Positions 1 to 8,229 of a stretch of DNA of 14,285 bases are shown piece after piece (the stretch's first letter is position 1; every line of letters starts with the position of its first letter). The notes below the pieces were generated by a model. It searched no databases. It saw only the letters and a program-made list of their open reading frames with translations, and had not been told where the DNA came from. The position numbers and the translations under genes were made by a program. Source of the stretch: an uncultured Muribaculaceae bacterium (lineage in GTDB: Bacteria; Bacteroidota; Bacteroidia; Bacteroidales; Muribaculaceae); NCBI GenBank assembly GCA_910577355.1, contig CAJTMY010000048.1, positions 1 through 14,285 on the forward strand. The letters run 5' to 3'.

Positions 1-54
1 AGGAGAATATATTATTCCATACACGATGTTTTGCACTTCGATTTGGAATCTTCA
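1..54. repeat. Left arm of a perfect 54-bp terminal inverted repeat
   Basis: Bases 1-54 are the exact reverse complement of 14232-14285; identity stops at base 55 (G against T). The arm is AT-rich and begins at the very edge of the window, so its true outer length is unknown. It lies just beyond the terminator of the HD-domain gene, so it does not interrupt that gene. Both strands of the arm are open for 18 codons in one frame each, which would fit the end of a coding element such as a transposase, but I do not recognise a family. A small dyad (GAATA-3 nt-TATTC) sits at 5-17. Confidence 0.95.
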
Positions 55-86
55 GAAAAAGCCCTCCGCGACCGGATGCGGAGGGG
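55..86 (-). terminator. Intrinsic terminator after the HD-domain gene
   Basis: Read on the minus strand, an 8-bp perfect GC-rich stem (CCCTCCGC paired with GCGGAGGG, bases 62-69 with 78-85) and an 8-nt loop are followed by CTTTTTC. It begins about 12 nt past the HD gene stop codon. It closes the cardiolipin synthase-HD transcription unit immediately before the left repeat arm. Confidence 0.85.
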
Positions 87-97
87 GGATGGATTCA

Positions 98-724
98 TCA
101 CGGCAGCTTGGTGGCGTCGCGCTCGAGAATCTGGGCTGCCAATGTGTCGGCCGTGTGGATGAGTGCCACGAGCGGAGAGCGGTCATGGGCCTTGCGGTAC
201 GACTTGTCCATCTCTATCGACTGGGCCGGCAGATCCCACGGCCCCATGTGCCAGCGTATCGCGAATATCTCCTCGTCCTCAAGGTCGAGTCCCGAGCGCA
301 GCAGCATTATCACCGATTTCTCCCCGTGCCCCACCGGCATATTCGAATAGTCTACCTCGTAGCCTTCGATTTCCTCCCATACGCCTATCTCGTTGCGTTG
401 TTTGCGGCGTGTGCGGCGGTAGATGTCGGTCTTGCATACGTCGTGAAGCAGGGCGGCGATGGCAATGGAGCCGGGGGTGAGAGCCCTTCCCATGTCGGGA
501 CGCAGGGGGATGATGGCCGAGCGCACGGCCATGGCCATGTCGTATACGTTGAGCGAGTGGAGGGCGAGACCGCCCGGAAAGTTGAAATGGTTGCGAGCCG
601 AAGCGGGCGCCTCGAAGAATCCCCACGAATCAAGATCCTCGATCACATAGTCTATGTTCTCGCGGCCGGTGTCGCGGAGTATACTGATGAAACGTTCTCG
701 GTTGGCTTTTATATCAACAGGCAT
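98..724 (-). CDS. HD-domain metal-dependent phosphohydrolase
   Basis: This is a 208-residue, probably cytosolic protein with the HD superfamily signature spread as expected. It has His56 in an LHSLNVY segment, the paired His94-Asp95 in LLHDVCKTD, His133 in GHGEKS, His159 in RWHMG, and Asp193 in HTADTLA. These are the metal-binding and catalytic positions of HD phosphohydrolases, which hydrolyse phosphomonoesters or phosphodiesters, often of nucleotides. The substrate cannot be read from the sequence. There is no signal peptide, membrane segment or partner domain such as GGDEF or RelA. It starts 32 nt after the cardiolipin synthase stop on the same strand with no terminator between, so the two are probably co-transcribed. 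A strong terminator follows. The start ATG at 724 gives a normal soluble N-terminus, with no competing upstream start evident. Confidence 0.88.
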   Translation of the reverse strand: MPVDIKANRERFISILRDTGRENIDYVIEDLDSWGFFEAPASARNHFNFPGGLALHSLNVYDMAMAVRSAIIPLRPDMGRALTPGSIAIAALLHDVCKTDIYRRTRRKQRNEIGVWEEIEGYEVDYSNMPVGHGEKSVIMLLRSGLDLEDEEIFAIRWHMGPWDLPAQSIEMDKSYRKAHDRSPLVALIHTADTLAAQILERDATKLP

Positions 725-756
725 TTTTCTATATTAATTAATGTATGAGGATTGGT

Positions 757-2202
757 TTATAATATCGGGCTGAGCAGGCGCACTACCGATTCTATAGCGC
801 GTCGGACAAGCGGACGCTTGCGCCATCTGGCCGGGACGATACGGGTGGAGTGTGTCAGATCCTCGCGGTATATGTCGAGCATCTTGTCGGTGAATTCGCG
901 CGAGTAGAAGAACAGGTTGCCCTCGAAGTTGTGCTCGAAACTGCGGAAGTCGAAGTTGGTCGATCCGATGGTCACGAAGTCGTCGTCGACTATGATCATC
1001 TTGGAGTGCAGCATGCCGGCCTCGTAGAGATATATCTTGATGCCTGCGCGCATGCATTCCGTTATATACGATGACGAGGCATAGTTGAGTAATGTGGAGT
1101 CGCCCTTGCGCGGTATGAGAATACGCACGTCCACTCCCGACAGTGCCGCTGTGACAAGTCCTTTGAGCAGCGCGTCGGTGGGCAGGAAATACGGGCTTTG
1201 GATATATATGCGGCGCTTTGCATTGCATATGGCCTTGTGGAACATCAGCGATATGTTGCTCCACTGCGACGTAGGCCCCGATGTGAGCAGCTGGGCTGCG
1301 ACGTTGCCTTGCCGGGGGCGGTTGGCGAGTACCGCCTCGTCGATGAGTGGCTGGCCCATGAAGTGCCAGTCGACGGCGAAAGCATATTGCAGCGCCGCTA
1401 CCACAGGCCCTTCGACACGTACATGCGTGTCGCGCCATGATGCGAATTTGCGGCCGCCGTCGATATATCGGTCGGCGATGTTCATGCCGCCGAGATAGCC
1501 GACAGATCCGTCTATCACACACAGTTTGCGGTGGTTACGCCAGTTTATGCGGGTGCCGAGCTGCGGAAATGTCACCTCGAAGAACGGATACACCATTATA
1601 CCGGCCTTGCGCATGCGTTTGAAAAAACGGTTCTTTACACGGAACGAGCCAACATGGTCGTATATGACGCGTACGTTGACTCCGGCAAGGGCCCGGTCGA
1701 TAAGTATATCGGCTATTTCGTTGCCTATGTTGTCGTTTTCGAATATGTAATACTCGAGGTTGATATAGTGGCGGGCGTTGATGAGGTCGGCCTTGAGGCG
1801 GGCGAATTTGTCGGCGCCGTTTGTGAATACCTCCACTTCGTTTCCGTCGTAGAACTGCGCATCGGCCAGCGACTTGGCAAGACGGATGTTCTGTATGGCG
1901 CCGGGCGACAGATCGAGCTTGCGGAAATCGGCGTGTGATATGGCTTCGCGTTTTTTCAGTTTGCGACGGTTGCGACGGCTCAGCTTGTGCTTGTTTGTGA
2001 TGTTGCGGCCGAAAAAAAGATACAGGATGATCCCCACCATCGGAAGAAGCAACAGCACGGTGACCCATGCCAGCGATTTCACGGGATTGCGGTTTTCAGA
2101 TACGACAATCACAATGATGCTGATAATGGTAAGACCATAGGCCAGAAAGATTATGTCCCGGGCCCATGTCCAGTCGATACCGTTGGCGATGGAATCAAAC
2201 AT
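757..2202 (-). CDS. cls: Cardiolipin synthase, phospholipase D superfamily
   Basis: The enzyme joins phosphatidylglycerol molecules to make cardiolipin at the inner membrane. Two N-terminal hydrophobic stretches (about residues 15-35 and 41-64) anchor it and are separated by a short NRNP turn. Two HxK(x)4D phospholipase D motifs follow, HRKLCVID and HSKMIIVD, near residues 224-231 and 399-406. Each is followed by a conserved Gly/Ser-rich strand (GYLGGMNIADRY; GSTNFDFRSF). The length of 481 matches the ClsA-type family (about 480 residues). I start at ATG 2202; the frame stays open to a TTG at 2217, which would add five residues but is a weaker start. It is probably the first gene of a unit with the HD-domain gene and is divergent from the tricorn-like protease gene. 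Both catalytic motifs are intact. Confidence 0.95.
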   Translation of the reverse strand: MFDSIANGIDWTWARDIIFLAYGLTIISIIVIVVSENRNPVKSLAWVTVLLLLPMVGIILYLFFGRNITNKHKLSRRNRRKLKKREAISHADFRKLDLSPGAIQNIRLAKSLADAQFYDGNEVEVFTNGADKFARLKADLINARHYINLEYYIFENDNIGNEIADILIDRALAGVNVRVIYDHVGSFRVKNRFFKRMRKAGIMVYPFFEVTFPQLGTRINWRNHRKLCVIDGSVGYLGGMNIADRYIDGGRKFASWRDTHVRVEGPVVAALQYAFAVDWHFMGQPLIDEAVLANRPRQGNVAAQLLTSGPTSQWSNISLMFHKAICNAKRRIYIQSPYFLPTDALLKGLVTAALSGVDVRILIPRKGDSTLLNYASSSYITECMRAGIKIYLYEAGMLHSKMIIVDDDFVTIGSTNFDFRSFEHNFEGNLFFYSREFTDKMLDIYREDLTHSTRIVPARWRKRPLVRRAIESVVRLLSPIL

Positions 2203-2368
2203 TTTCAAAATTAGCAATAAAGTACGATATGATGCGCCGTATTAACTTTTATTAATAATAGGAGGCTTGTAGAGAAGTTAAATATGGTTAATATGTTCCG
2301 TCGATTGTAATTATTATAATAAAGGATCGTCTTTAATATATTAGGACATAAATCAATTCATTATCAGT
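2203..2368. other. AT-rich divergent intergenic region
   Basis: This 166-bp gap between two divergently transcribed genes must hold both promoters. It is strikingly AT-rich compared with its neighbours. I see no exact TAnnTTTG box. The nearest are TAACTTTT on the plus strand around 2243 and TACTTTAT on the minus strand around 2218, neither convincing. There is no hairpin with a T-tract and no plausible small gene. Confidence 0.5.
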
Positions 2369-5300
2369 ATGAAGAAAGTGATATTCGGAGTTCTTGCAGG
2401 CATGTGCGCCTTTGGCGCTGTCGCCGCCGATGCTCCTTTGTGGCTCCGCAACGTGGCTATATCGCCCGACGGCGGCACCGTGGCTTTCACCTACAAGGGC
2501 GACATATATACAGTCCCCGTCGATGGAGGAGCGGCACGGCAGATAACTTCCGACAAGGCTTATGACAGCTATCCCGTGTGGAGTCCCGACGGCAGCAGGA
2601 TTGCGTTCGCGAGCAAGCGGGCCGGCTCGGAGGATGTGTTTGTGATAGATGCAAATGGTGGCACGGCCCGGCGGCTTACCACCAATTCCGGCTCGGAGCA
2701 GCCTAAGGCTTGGCTCGACAACGAGACGGTGCTGTTTGCGGCAAGCGGAGCGCCAGGACGTATGGCGGCGCAAGGCCCGTTCGCTTCACAGATCTACAGT
2801 GTCAAGGTCGACGGCTCACGCCCCGTCATGTATTCCACGATTCCTATGGCGGCTATAAGCGTGCGCCCCGACGGATCGCTTCTTTATCAGGATCGCAAGG
2901 GCTATGAAAATGCCTTCCGCAAGCATGAGCGTTCATCGAGTACCGGTGATATACGTCTGATAAAGGACGGCTCCGACAAGCTCCTCACCACATTCGACGG
3001 CAATGACCACAATCCTGTATGGACGGGAGATGACACATTCGTATACCTGAGCGAGGAGGACGGCACACTCAATGTATACTCTCGCAATCTGTCGGGCTCC
3101 GACAAACGCAAGCTCACCGCGTTCACTACCCATCCCGTGCGCTCGCTGTCGGCGGCCGGCAACGGCACGCTGGCATTCAGTTGGAACGGTGAGATATATA
3201 CACTTGTTCCCGGTGCCGAGCCGCGCAAGGTGGAGGTAAGCATCGTGAGCGACGACTATGATCTCGACCTTGTGAATCAGCTGCGCAAATCGGGCGCCAC
3301 GGCCATGGCTGTAAGCCCTACCGGCAAGGAAGTGGCGTTTGTGATACGCGGCGATGTATATGTCACTTCGGTGGAATATTCCACCACAAAGCGCATAACC
3401 GATACGCCCGGACAGGAACGTCAGCTGAGTTTCAGCAAGGATGGCCGCACACTGGTATACGACAGCGAGCGCGACGGCCTTTGGCAGCTGTTCACGGCCA
3501 CGATAAAGAATCCCGACGAAAAACAGTTTGCATATGCCACCGAGATCGAGGAGACCCCACTTTATAGCAGCGACAAGCCGTCGCAGCAGCCTGAGTTCAG
3601 CCCCGACGGCAAGAAAGTCGCATTCCTTGAGGATCGCACGGCCATACGTGTCATCGACATGGATACCAAGGCTGTGACCACCGCGCTCGACGGCAAGTAC
3701 AACTACTCGTATGCCGACGGGGATGTCGAATTCAGGTGGAGCCCGGACAGCCGCAACCTCCTTGCGAGCTACATAGGTGTGGGTGGCTGGAACAATACCG
3801 ATATCGCCATGGTGGCTGCCGACGGTTCGCAGGTGGTCGACCTTACCGAGAGCGGATACTCCGATTCGAATCCGCGCTGGGCTCTCGGCGGCGAGGCTAT
3901 AACATGGCAGAGCGACCGTTACGGCAAGCGCAGCCATGGCTCGTGGGGCTCGGACAACGACGTGATGTTCATGGCTCTTACCCCAGAGGCCTACGACAAG
4001 CTACACCTTACAAAGGAAGAGGCCGAGCTGGCCAAGGAGCAGAAGGACAAGAAGGACGAAGGCGACGATAGCTCCGATAAGAAAGACAATAAGAAGGACA
4101 AGAAGAAAAAGAAAGGCGGCAAAGACGAGACCGACGATACAAAGCCGGCTATCAATTACGATCTCGACAACCGCTTCATGCGTGTGGAGCGTCTTACTCC
4201 CCGTTCGGGTGCCAACGGCGACTATGTGCTCTCGGCCGAAGGCGACAAACTGTATTTCGTGATGGCCGATCCAACGGGCAAATACAACCTTATGGAGACC
4301 GACCTGCGCGAAGGTGAAACCAAGGTGTTGGTGCGTGGCGTGAGCGGCGGCATCATACCCGACGAGAAGATCGAGAATCTTTACATGATCTCGGGTCGTG
4401 GCATGAAGAAGGTGAGCCTTGCCAAGGGCGATGCCGAGGATATAGAGTTTGAGGCATTCTACGACCGCAAACCCTCGCTCGAGCGTCAATATATCTACGA
4501 CCATATGCTGTCGCAGGTCAAGGACAAATTCTATGATGCCGACCTGCACGGTGTGGACTGGAAGGCATATGGTGAGGCATACCGTCGCTTCCTGCCGCAT
4601 ATAGCCAATAACGATGACTTTGCGATCCTCCTCAGCGAGATTCTCGGCGAGCTCAATGCATCGCATACCGGCGGCCGGTATTATTCCGGCTCGAATTACA
4701 GCACCGCCGTGCTCGGCGCGTTCTTCGACGAGGCTTATGACGGCGATGGTCTCCGTGTCGCCGAGGTCATAGCCGGCGGCCCGCTGTCGACCGCAAAGGC
4801 AGGTGTGAAGCCCGGCGATGTAATCACAGCCATTGATGGCAAGATCATCACCGCCGGCATGGATTACAATCCCCTGCTGATGGACAAAGGCGACAAGCGT
4901 GTGCGCCTCGACATCGCACCGGCCGATGGCTCCGCCGCACGGTCGATTGTGGTGAAGCCTATCGAGGCTTACGAGCAGAACGATCTGCTGTATCGCCGCT
5001 GGGTACGTCGCAATCAGGAGGTTGTCGACAGCGTGTCGGGCGGTCGTATCGGTTATGTGCATGTCGAGGGTATGGATTCGCCGTCGTTCCGCACGGTGTT
5101 CTCCGAGATGCTGGGCAAATACCGCAACCGCGAGGCTATAATCGTCGACACACGCTGGAATGGCGGCGGATGGCTGCACAACGACCTCGCCATATTGCTC
5201 GGTGGCAAGGAGTATGTGCGTTTCGTGCCTAGAGGCCAATACATCGGCAGCGAGCCGTTCTCTCAATGGACAAAGCCATCGGTGATGCTTGTCAACGAGT

Positions 5301-5602
5301 CAAATTATTCCGATGCCCACGGCTCGCCGTTTGTGTATCAGACCCTCGGCCTCGGCGATGTGGTGGGAGCACCTGTCCCCGGCACGATGACAGCCGTGTG
5401 GTGGGAGAATCAGATCGATCCGACAATAGTGTTCGGCATCCCGCAGGTGACATCGATGGACATGCAGGGCAACGTACTTGAAAACCGGCAACTGAAGCCC
5501 GATGTGGTTGTATACAACGATCCTGTGCGTGTGGCGGCAGGTATTGACGACCAGCTCATCAAATCGGTGGAACACCTCCTGCGCAAGCTCGACAAGAAAT
5601 AA
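2369..5602 (+). CDS. Exported tricorn-like S41 serine protease
   Basis: This 1077-residue protein matches the tricorn protease architecture. A signal peptide (1-20, ending AVAA) is followed by TolB/PD40-type beta-propeller repeats (for example ISPDGGTVAF, WSPDGSRIAF, FSPDGKKVAF) covering about 22-540. A very charged Lys/Asp/Glu linker spans 555-591. A second propeller-like part, a PDZ domain (about 775-860, GVKPGDVITAIDG) and a C-terminal S41 peptidase core follow. The tricorn catalytic residues can be placed: Ser765-His766 in NASHTGG, nucleophile Ser981 with Asp982 in NYSDAHG, and Glu1038 in ENRQLKPD. It is therefore likely an active peptidase that degrades peptides outside the inner membrane, in contrast to the cytosolic archaeal enzyme. 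It stands alone between a divergent promoter region and its own terminator. Substrate and exact compartment (periplasm or surface) are unknown. Confidence 0.92.
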   Translation: MKKVIFGVLAGMCAFGAVAADAPLWLRNVAISPDGGTVAFTYKGDIYTVPVDGGAARQITSDKAYDSYPVWSPDGSRIAFASKRAGSEDVFVIDANGGTARRLTTNSGSEQPKAWLDNETVLFAASGAPGRMAAQGPFASQIYSVKVDGSRPVMYSTIPMAAISVRPDGSLLYQDRKGYENAFRKHERSSSTGDIRLIKDGSDKLLTTFDGNDHNPVWTGDDTFVYLSEEDGTLNVYSRNLSGSDKRKLTAFTTHPVRSLSAAGNGTLAFSWNGEIYTLVPGAEPRKVEVSIVSDDYDLDLVNQLRKSGATAMAVSPTGKEVAFVIRGDVYVTSVEYSTTKRITDTPGQERQLSFSKDGRTLVYDSERDGLWQLFTATIKNPDEKQFAYATEIEETPLYSSDKPSQQPEFSPDGKKVAFLEDRTAIRVIDMDTKAVTTALDGKYNYSYADGDVEFRWSPDSRNLLASYIGVGGWNNTDIAMVAADGSQVVDLTESGYSDSNPRWALGGEAITWQSDRYGKRSHGSWGSDNDVMFMALTPEAYDKLHLTKEEAELAKEQKDKKDEGDDSSDKKDNKKDKKKKKGGKDETDDTKPAINYDLDNRFMRVERLTPRSGANGDYVLSAEGDKLYFVMADPTGKYNLMETDLREGETKVLVRGVSGGIIPDEKIENLYMISGRGMKKVSLAKGDAEDIEFEAFYDRKPSLERQYIYDHMLSQVKDKFYDADLHGVDWKAYGEAYRRFLPHIANNDDFAILLSEILGELNASHTGGRYYSGSNYSTAVLGAFFDEAYDGDGLRVAEVIAGGPLSTAKAGVKPGDVITAIDGKIITAGMDYNPLLMDKGDKRVRLDIAPADGSAARSIVVKPIEAYEQNDLLYRRWVRRNQEVVDSVSGGRIGYVHVEGMDSPSFRTVFSEMLGKYRNREAIIVDTRWNGGGWLHNDLAILLGGKEYVRFVPRGQYIGSEPFSQWTKPSVMLVNESNYSDAHGSPFVYQTLGLGDVVGAPVPGTMTAVWWENQIDPTIVFGIPQVTSMDMQGNVLENRQLKPDVVVYNDPVRVAAGIDDQLIKSVEHLLRKLDKK

Positions 5603-5625
5603 AGCGGTCTCCAATCCGCGTATAG

Positions 5626-5660
5626 CGCCCCCGTGATCAGATGCAGTCGCGGGGGCGTTT
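5626..5660 (+). terminator. Intrinsic terminator after the protease gene
   Basis: An 11-bp stem (5626-5636 with 5647-5657, CGCCCCC core paired to GGGGGCG, one G-T pair) has a 10-nt loop and is followed by TTTCATT. It begins 23 nt after the protease stop codon. The T-tract is short but the stem is very stable. Confidence 0.8.
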
Positions 5661-5721
5661 CATTAACATGCTTGTAGATAAAGTTTAGGACTGAAAATAG
5701 AGCGCTATTGAAAAAAAGTAG

Positions 5722-5729
5722 TAACTTTG
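5722..5729 (+). promoter_or_regulatory. Bacteroidota -7 promoter box of the dnaB operon
   Basis: TAACTTTG matches the Bacteroidota primary sigma factor -7 consensus TAnnTTTG and sits in the AT-rich stretch just upstream of the LysM gene. A good TTTG -33 box at 19-21 nt spacing is not present. Expected transcription start is a few bases downstream, leaving only about 10 nt of leader before ATG 5746. No other promoter is obvious before dnaB, so this one probably drives all three genes. Confidence 0.6.
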
Positions 5730-5745
5730 CAGAAACAACCTACAG

Positions 5746-7536
5746 ATGATGAAACTTACAATACGTCATATTATATTCGGCATCGCCATGGGATGTACAC
5801 TCGTCTCGGCCGCTCTCGACCTGCCCGTAAGGCGTGTCAACGGCAAGGATTACTATGTGTATACAGTGCAGCGCAACGAATCGCTTATCGATGTGTCCGA
5901 CAAGCTCGGCATCACCCGCGATGATATCATAAACAGCAATCCAAGTGCTGTCGACGGCGTGAAGATGGGGCAGAAACTATATCTGCCGGTATCTGAATTT
6001 ACCGATGACAATGATTCGACATCGGGCGCGACTGCCGACGGCACGCAGCTCCGCTACAAGGTGGGCAAAGGCGAGACACTATTTGGTATCGCCTATCGCT
6101 TCGGTGTCACTCCCGACGAGATCGCCGAACTGAATCCCCGCGTAAACGCCGGTGTGAAAGCAGGGGACATCATTCTTATTCCTGCCGGTGGAAAAGACCG
6201 TCAGGCCGCGCAAGACAAAGAACTGCCCAAGGCTGCCAAAGTCACCGAGGCAAAACCTGTCATTGCTCCTGAAGGTACCGTGGCCGACAATGGCGAGCGT
6301 CGCCTGCGTCCCGTACGTCCGGCCGTCGGGCCTGTGCAACCTGCCGATGATGGAGATGACGAAGATGCCGTTTCCGACGAGGCAGTCAATGAGACTGTCG
6401 AGGTCGTGGATATTGATGAGGCGGATGCCGACACTGCCCGGATAGCCCTTATGATGCCGCTTATGCTCGAGGGCGGCGAGCTTGCCGGCAAGCAGTCGAG
6501 ACATTCGCTCGATTTTGTGCGTGGTTTCCTTATCGGGGTAAGATCGATGAGCGATAAATGCCGGCCTGTCGAGATCTCGATAATCGATACACGCGAATCG
6601 CCCGAGGTGATTGGCGGTGTGCTCGGAAGCGACAGCATGCGCGATGTGGATGTGATCATAGCTCCCGAGGATGCGGCTTCGCTGCGACCGGTGGTCGAGG
6701 CTTCGGCTGGTCTTGATACATATATCCTCAATCTCTTTGCAATCCAGGATACTTCCTATATGGCTGATGGACGGGTGATACAAGCCAATATCCCGGCGAA
6801 ACTGATGTACGAGAAGGCAGCCGAGGCACTGATGAGTGTTTATGACGGATACAGACCGGTCTTCCTTATATCCAAAGGCGGTCGTGTGGAGAAACTGCCA
6901 TTTACCGACTATGTGCGAGGCCTTTATGCCGAGATGGGCGTGGAGCCGATGGAAATAGCCTACGAAGGAATGCTCTCGCGCGGCGATCTTGAAAGTCTTG
7001 ATGTCACAGGCCGGTATGTGTTTATCCCCGGGTCGGGTTCTGTGGCAGAGTTCAATAAGTTCGCACGTGCCATAATATCATTGCGCGACGATTTCGCAGA
7101 CCCGTCGTCGGTGGGCGTCTTCGGCTATCCCGATTGGACGGCATTCCGCGGCGATGCGCTCGACAACCTGCACAGACTCAATGCTACCGTCTATTCGCGC
7201 TTTTTCAACGACGAGAGCAACTACGATACACGTATGTTCAATGCCGAATACGAGCGTCGCTACGGCACCAAACCCATCGAGCAGGTGCCATCGCAGGCTC
7301 AGCTCGGCTACGACACCGCGCGCTACCTGTTGGCCAATATCAATGCCAACGGCGGCCTGTATACTCCCGAGAATCAGCCTCTCTACACAGGCTTGCAATC
7401 GTCGTTCCTGCTGATGTCCGACAACGAGTATAACAGCAATGAGAAAGAAGAGATAACGGGTGGCCCTGTCAACCAGACGCTTTACATCATCACATACCGG
7501 CCCGGTGTGGAATCGGTCGACATAAAGGTGCTATAA
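5746..7536 (+). CDS. Exported LysM protein with periplasmic-binding-protein-like domain
   Basis: This 596-residue protein starts with an N-terminal export signal (basic start, hydrophobic 8-23). It has two LysM repeats at about 37-81 (YTVQRNESLIDVSDKLGI) and 103-146 (YKVGKGETLFGIAYRFGV), each with the typical ending of an Asn-Pro and a LP/IP strand. A Pro/Asp/Glu-rich acidic linker covers about 150-230. The rest (231-575) looks like a type I periplasmic-binding fold: it opens with ARIALMMPLM, has a RGFLIGV helix, and later GVFGYPDW and TARYLLANI segments. LysM domains bind peptidoglycan glycan chains, so the protein is probably wall-attached in the periplasm. No transporter genes are adjacent, so the binding fold may sense or scaffold instead of importing. 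ATG 5746 is directly followed by a second ATG at 5749; either may be used. The porin-like gene begins 3 nt after its stop. Confidence 0.85.
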   Translation: MMKLTIRHIIFGIAMGCTLVSAALDLPVRRVNGKDYYVYTVQRNESLIDVSDKLGITRDDIINSNPSAVDGVKMGQKLYLPVSEFTDDNDSTSGATADGTQLRYKVGKGETLFGIAYRFGVTPDEIAELNPRVNAGVKAGDIILIPAGGKDRQAAQDKELPKAAKVTEAKPVIAPEGTVADNGERRLRPVRPAVGPVQPADDGDDEDAVSDEAVNETVEVVDIDEADADTARIALMMPLMLEGGELAGKQSRHSLDFVRGFLIGVRSMSDKCRPVEISIIDTRESPEVIGGVLGSDSMRDVDVIIAPEDAASLRPVVEASAGLDTYILNLFAIQDTSYMADGRVIQANIPAKLMYEKAAEALMSVYDGYRPVFLISKGGRVEKLPFTDYVRGLYAEMGVEPMEIAYEGMLSRGDLESLDVTGRYVFIPGSGSVAEFNKFARAIISLRDDFADPSSVGVFGYPDWTAFRGDALDNLHRLNATVYSRFFNDESNYDTRMFNAEYERRYGTKPIEQVPSQAQLGYDTARYLLANINANGGLYTPENQPLYTGLQSSFLLMSDNEYNSNEKEEITGGPVNQTLYIITYRPGVESVDIKVL

Positions 7537-7539
7537 GCC

Positions 7540-8229
7540 ATGAAGTCCATTCGTCTGTTGATTGTACTTATTGTCGGAGTCTTTGCGTACCCCCCGGCCG
7601 GAGCCCAGACTCACTACAAGGCGCGGCTGTCGGCAGGCGTGCGTGGCGGTGTCACACTCGCCAGGCAGGATCTGTCTCCGTCGGTGCCGCAGAAATTCGT
7701 TATGGGCAGCACAGGTGCGGTCACGTTCCGCTACACCGAGGAGAAACTTTTCGGCCTTGTAGCCGAGCTTGGATGGACACAGCGCGGCTGGGAGGAGGAT
7801 TTCGAGGAATCGCCATTGCGGTATTCGCGCAAGTTCACCTATATGACCCTGCCCGTGATGACGCAGATCATATTCGGCAGCCGCAGAGCCAAGTGCTTCA
7901 TCAATCTCGGCCCGGAGTTCTCGTTCATGGTAGGCGAGAATATAAATGCCAATTTCGATTACAACGACCTGTCGTCCGTAACCGATTGGCCCGAGCGCAA
8001 ACGCATGACCGAGCAGCTCGGCATGAAGGTGGCAAATAAATTCGACTACGGCATCACGGGGGGCATAGGAGTGGAATTCTATGTGCAGCCGCGCCATTCC
8101 ATAACACTCGAAGGCCGCTATTACTTCGGCCTGGGCAATATATTCAAGTCCTCCAAAGCCGATACGTTCAGTGCATCGCGCTGCACATCCATAGAGATAA
8201 GCTTAGGCTATAATTTCCGATTGAAATGA
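7540..8229 (+). CDS. PorT-like outer-membrane beta-barrel protein
   Basis: This 229-residue protein has a clear signal peptide (about 1-22, ending AGAQ, a common Bacteroidota cleavage pattern leaving N-terminal Gln). The remainder alternates short amphipathic strands rich in Gly, Tyr, Phe and Arg (GVRGGVTLA, GLVAELGWTQRG, GITGGIGVEFYV, ITLEGRYYFGLG). It ends with a strand, ISLGYNFRLK, carrying an aromatic residue near the C-terminus, as outer-membrane barrels do. This fits the PorT/OMP_b-brl families. Length suggests an 8-stranded barrel. It follows the LysM gene by 3 nt and its TGA overlaps the ATG of dnaB (ATGA), so translation of the three is probably linked. The cargo or partner is unknown; a structural or envelope-assembly role is as likely as a pore. 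Confidence 0.82.
   Translation: MKSIRLLIVLIVGVFAYPPAGAQTHYKARLSAGVRGGVTLARQDLSPSVPQKFVMGSTGAVTFRYTEEKLFGLVAELGWTQRGWEEDFEESPLRYSRKFTYMTLPVMTQIIFGSRRAKCFINLGPEFSFMVGENINANFDYNDLSSVTDWPERKRMTEQLGMKVANKFDYGITGGIGVEFYVQPRHSITLEGRYYFGLGNIFKSSKADTFSASRCTSIEISLGYNFRLK

Noticed and set aside
26..748. Plus-strand frame of 240 codons opposite the HD-domain gene
   Set aside because: It is antisense to a gene with clear HD motifs, starts inside the repeat and reads through the terminator; its product has no recognisable domain.
734..1522. Minus-strand frame of 262 codons overlapping cardiolipin synthase
   Set aside because: Another frame of the same strand within the cls gene; Arg/His/Pro-rich composition typical of an out-of-frame shadow.
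2933..5266. Long minus-strand frames of 334 and 421 codons inside the protease gene
   Set aside because: Both are antisense to well-conserved protease domains and arise from GC-rich codon bias.
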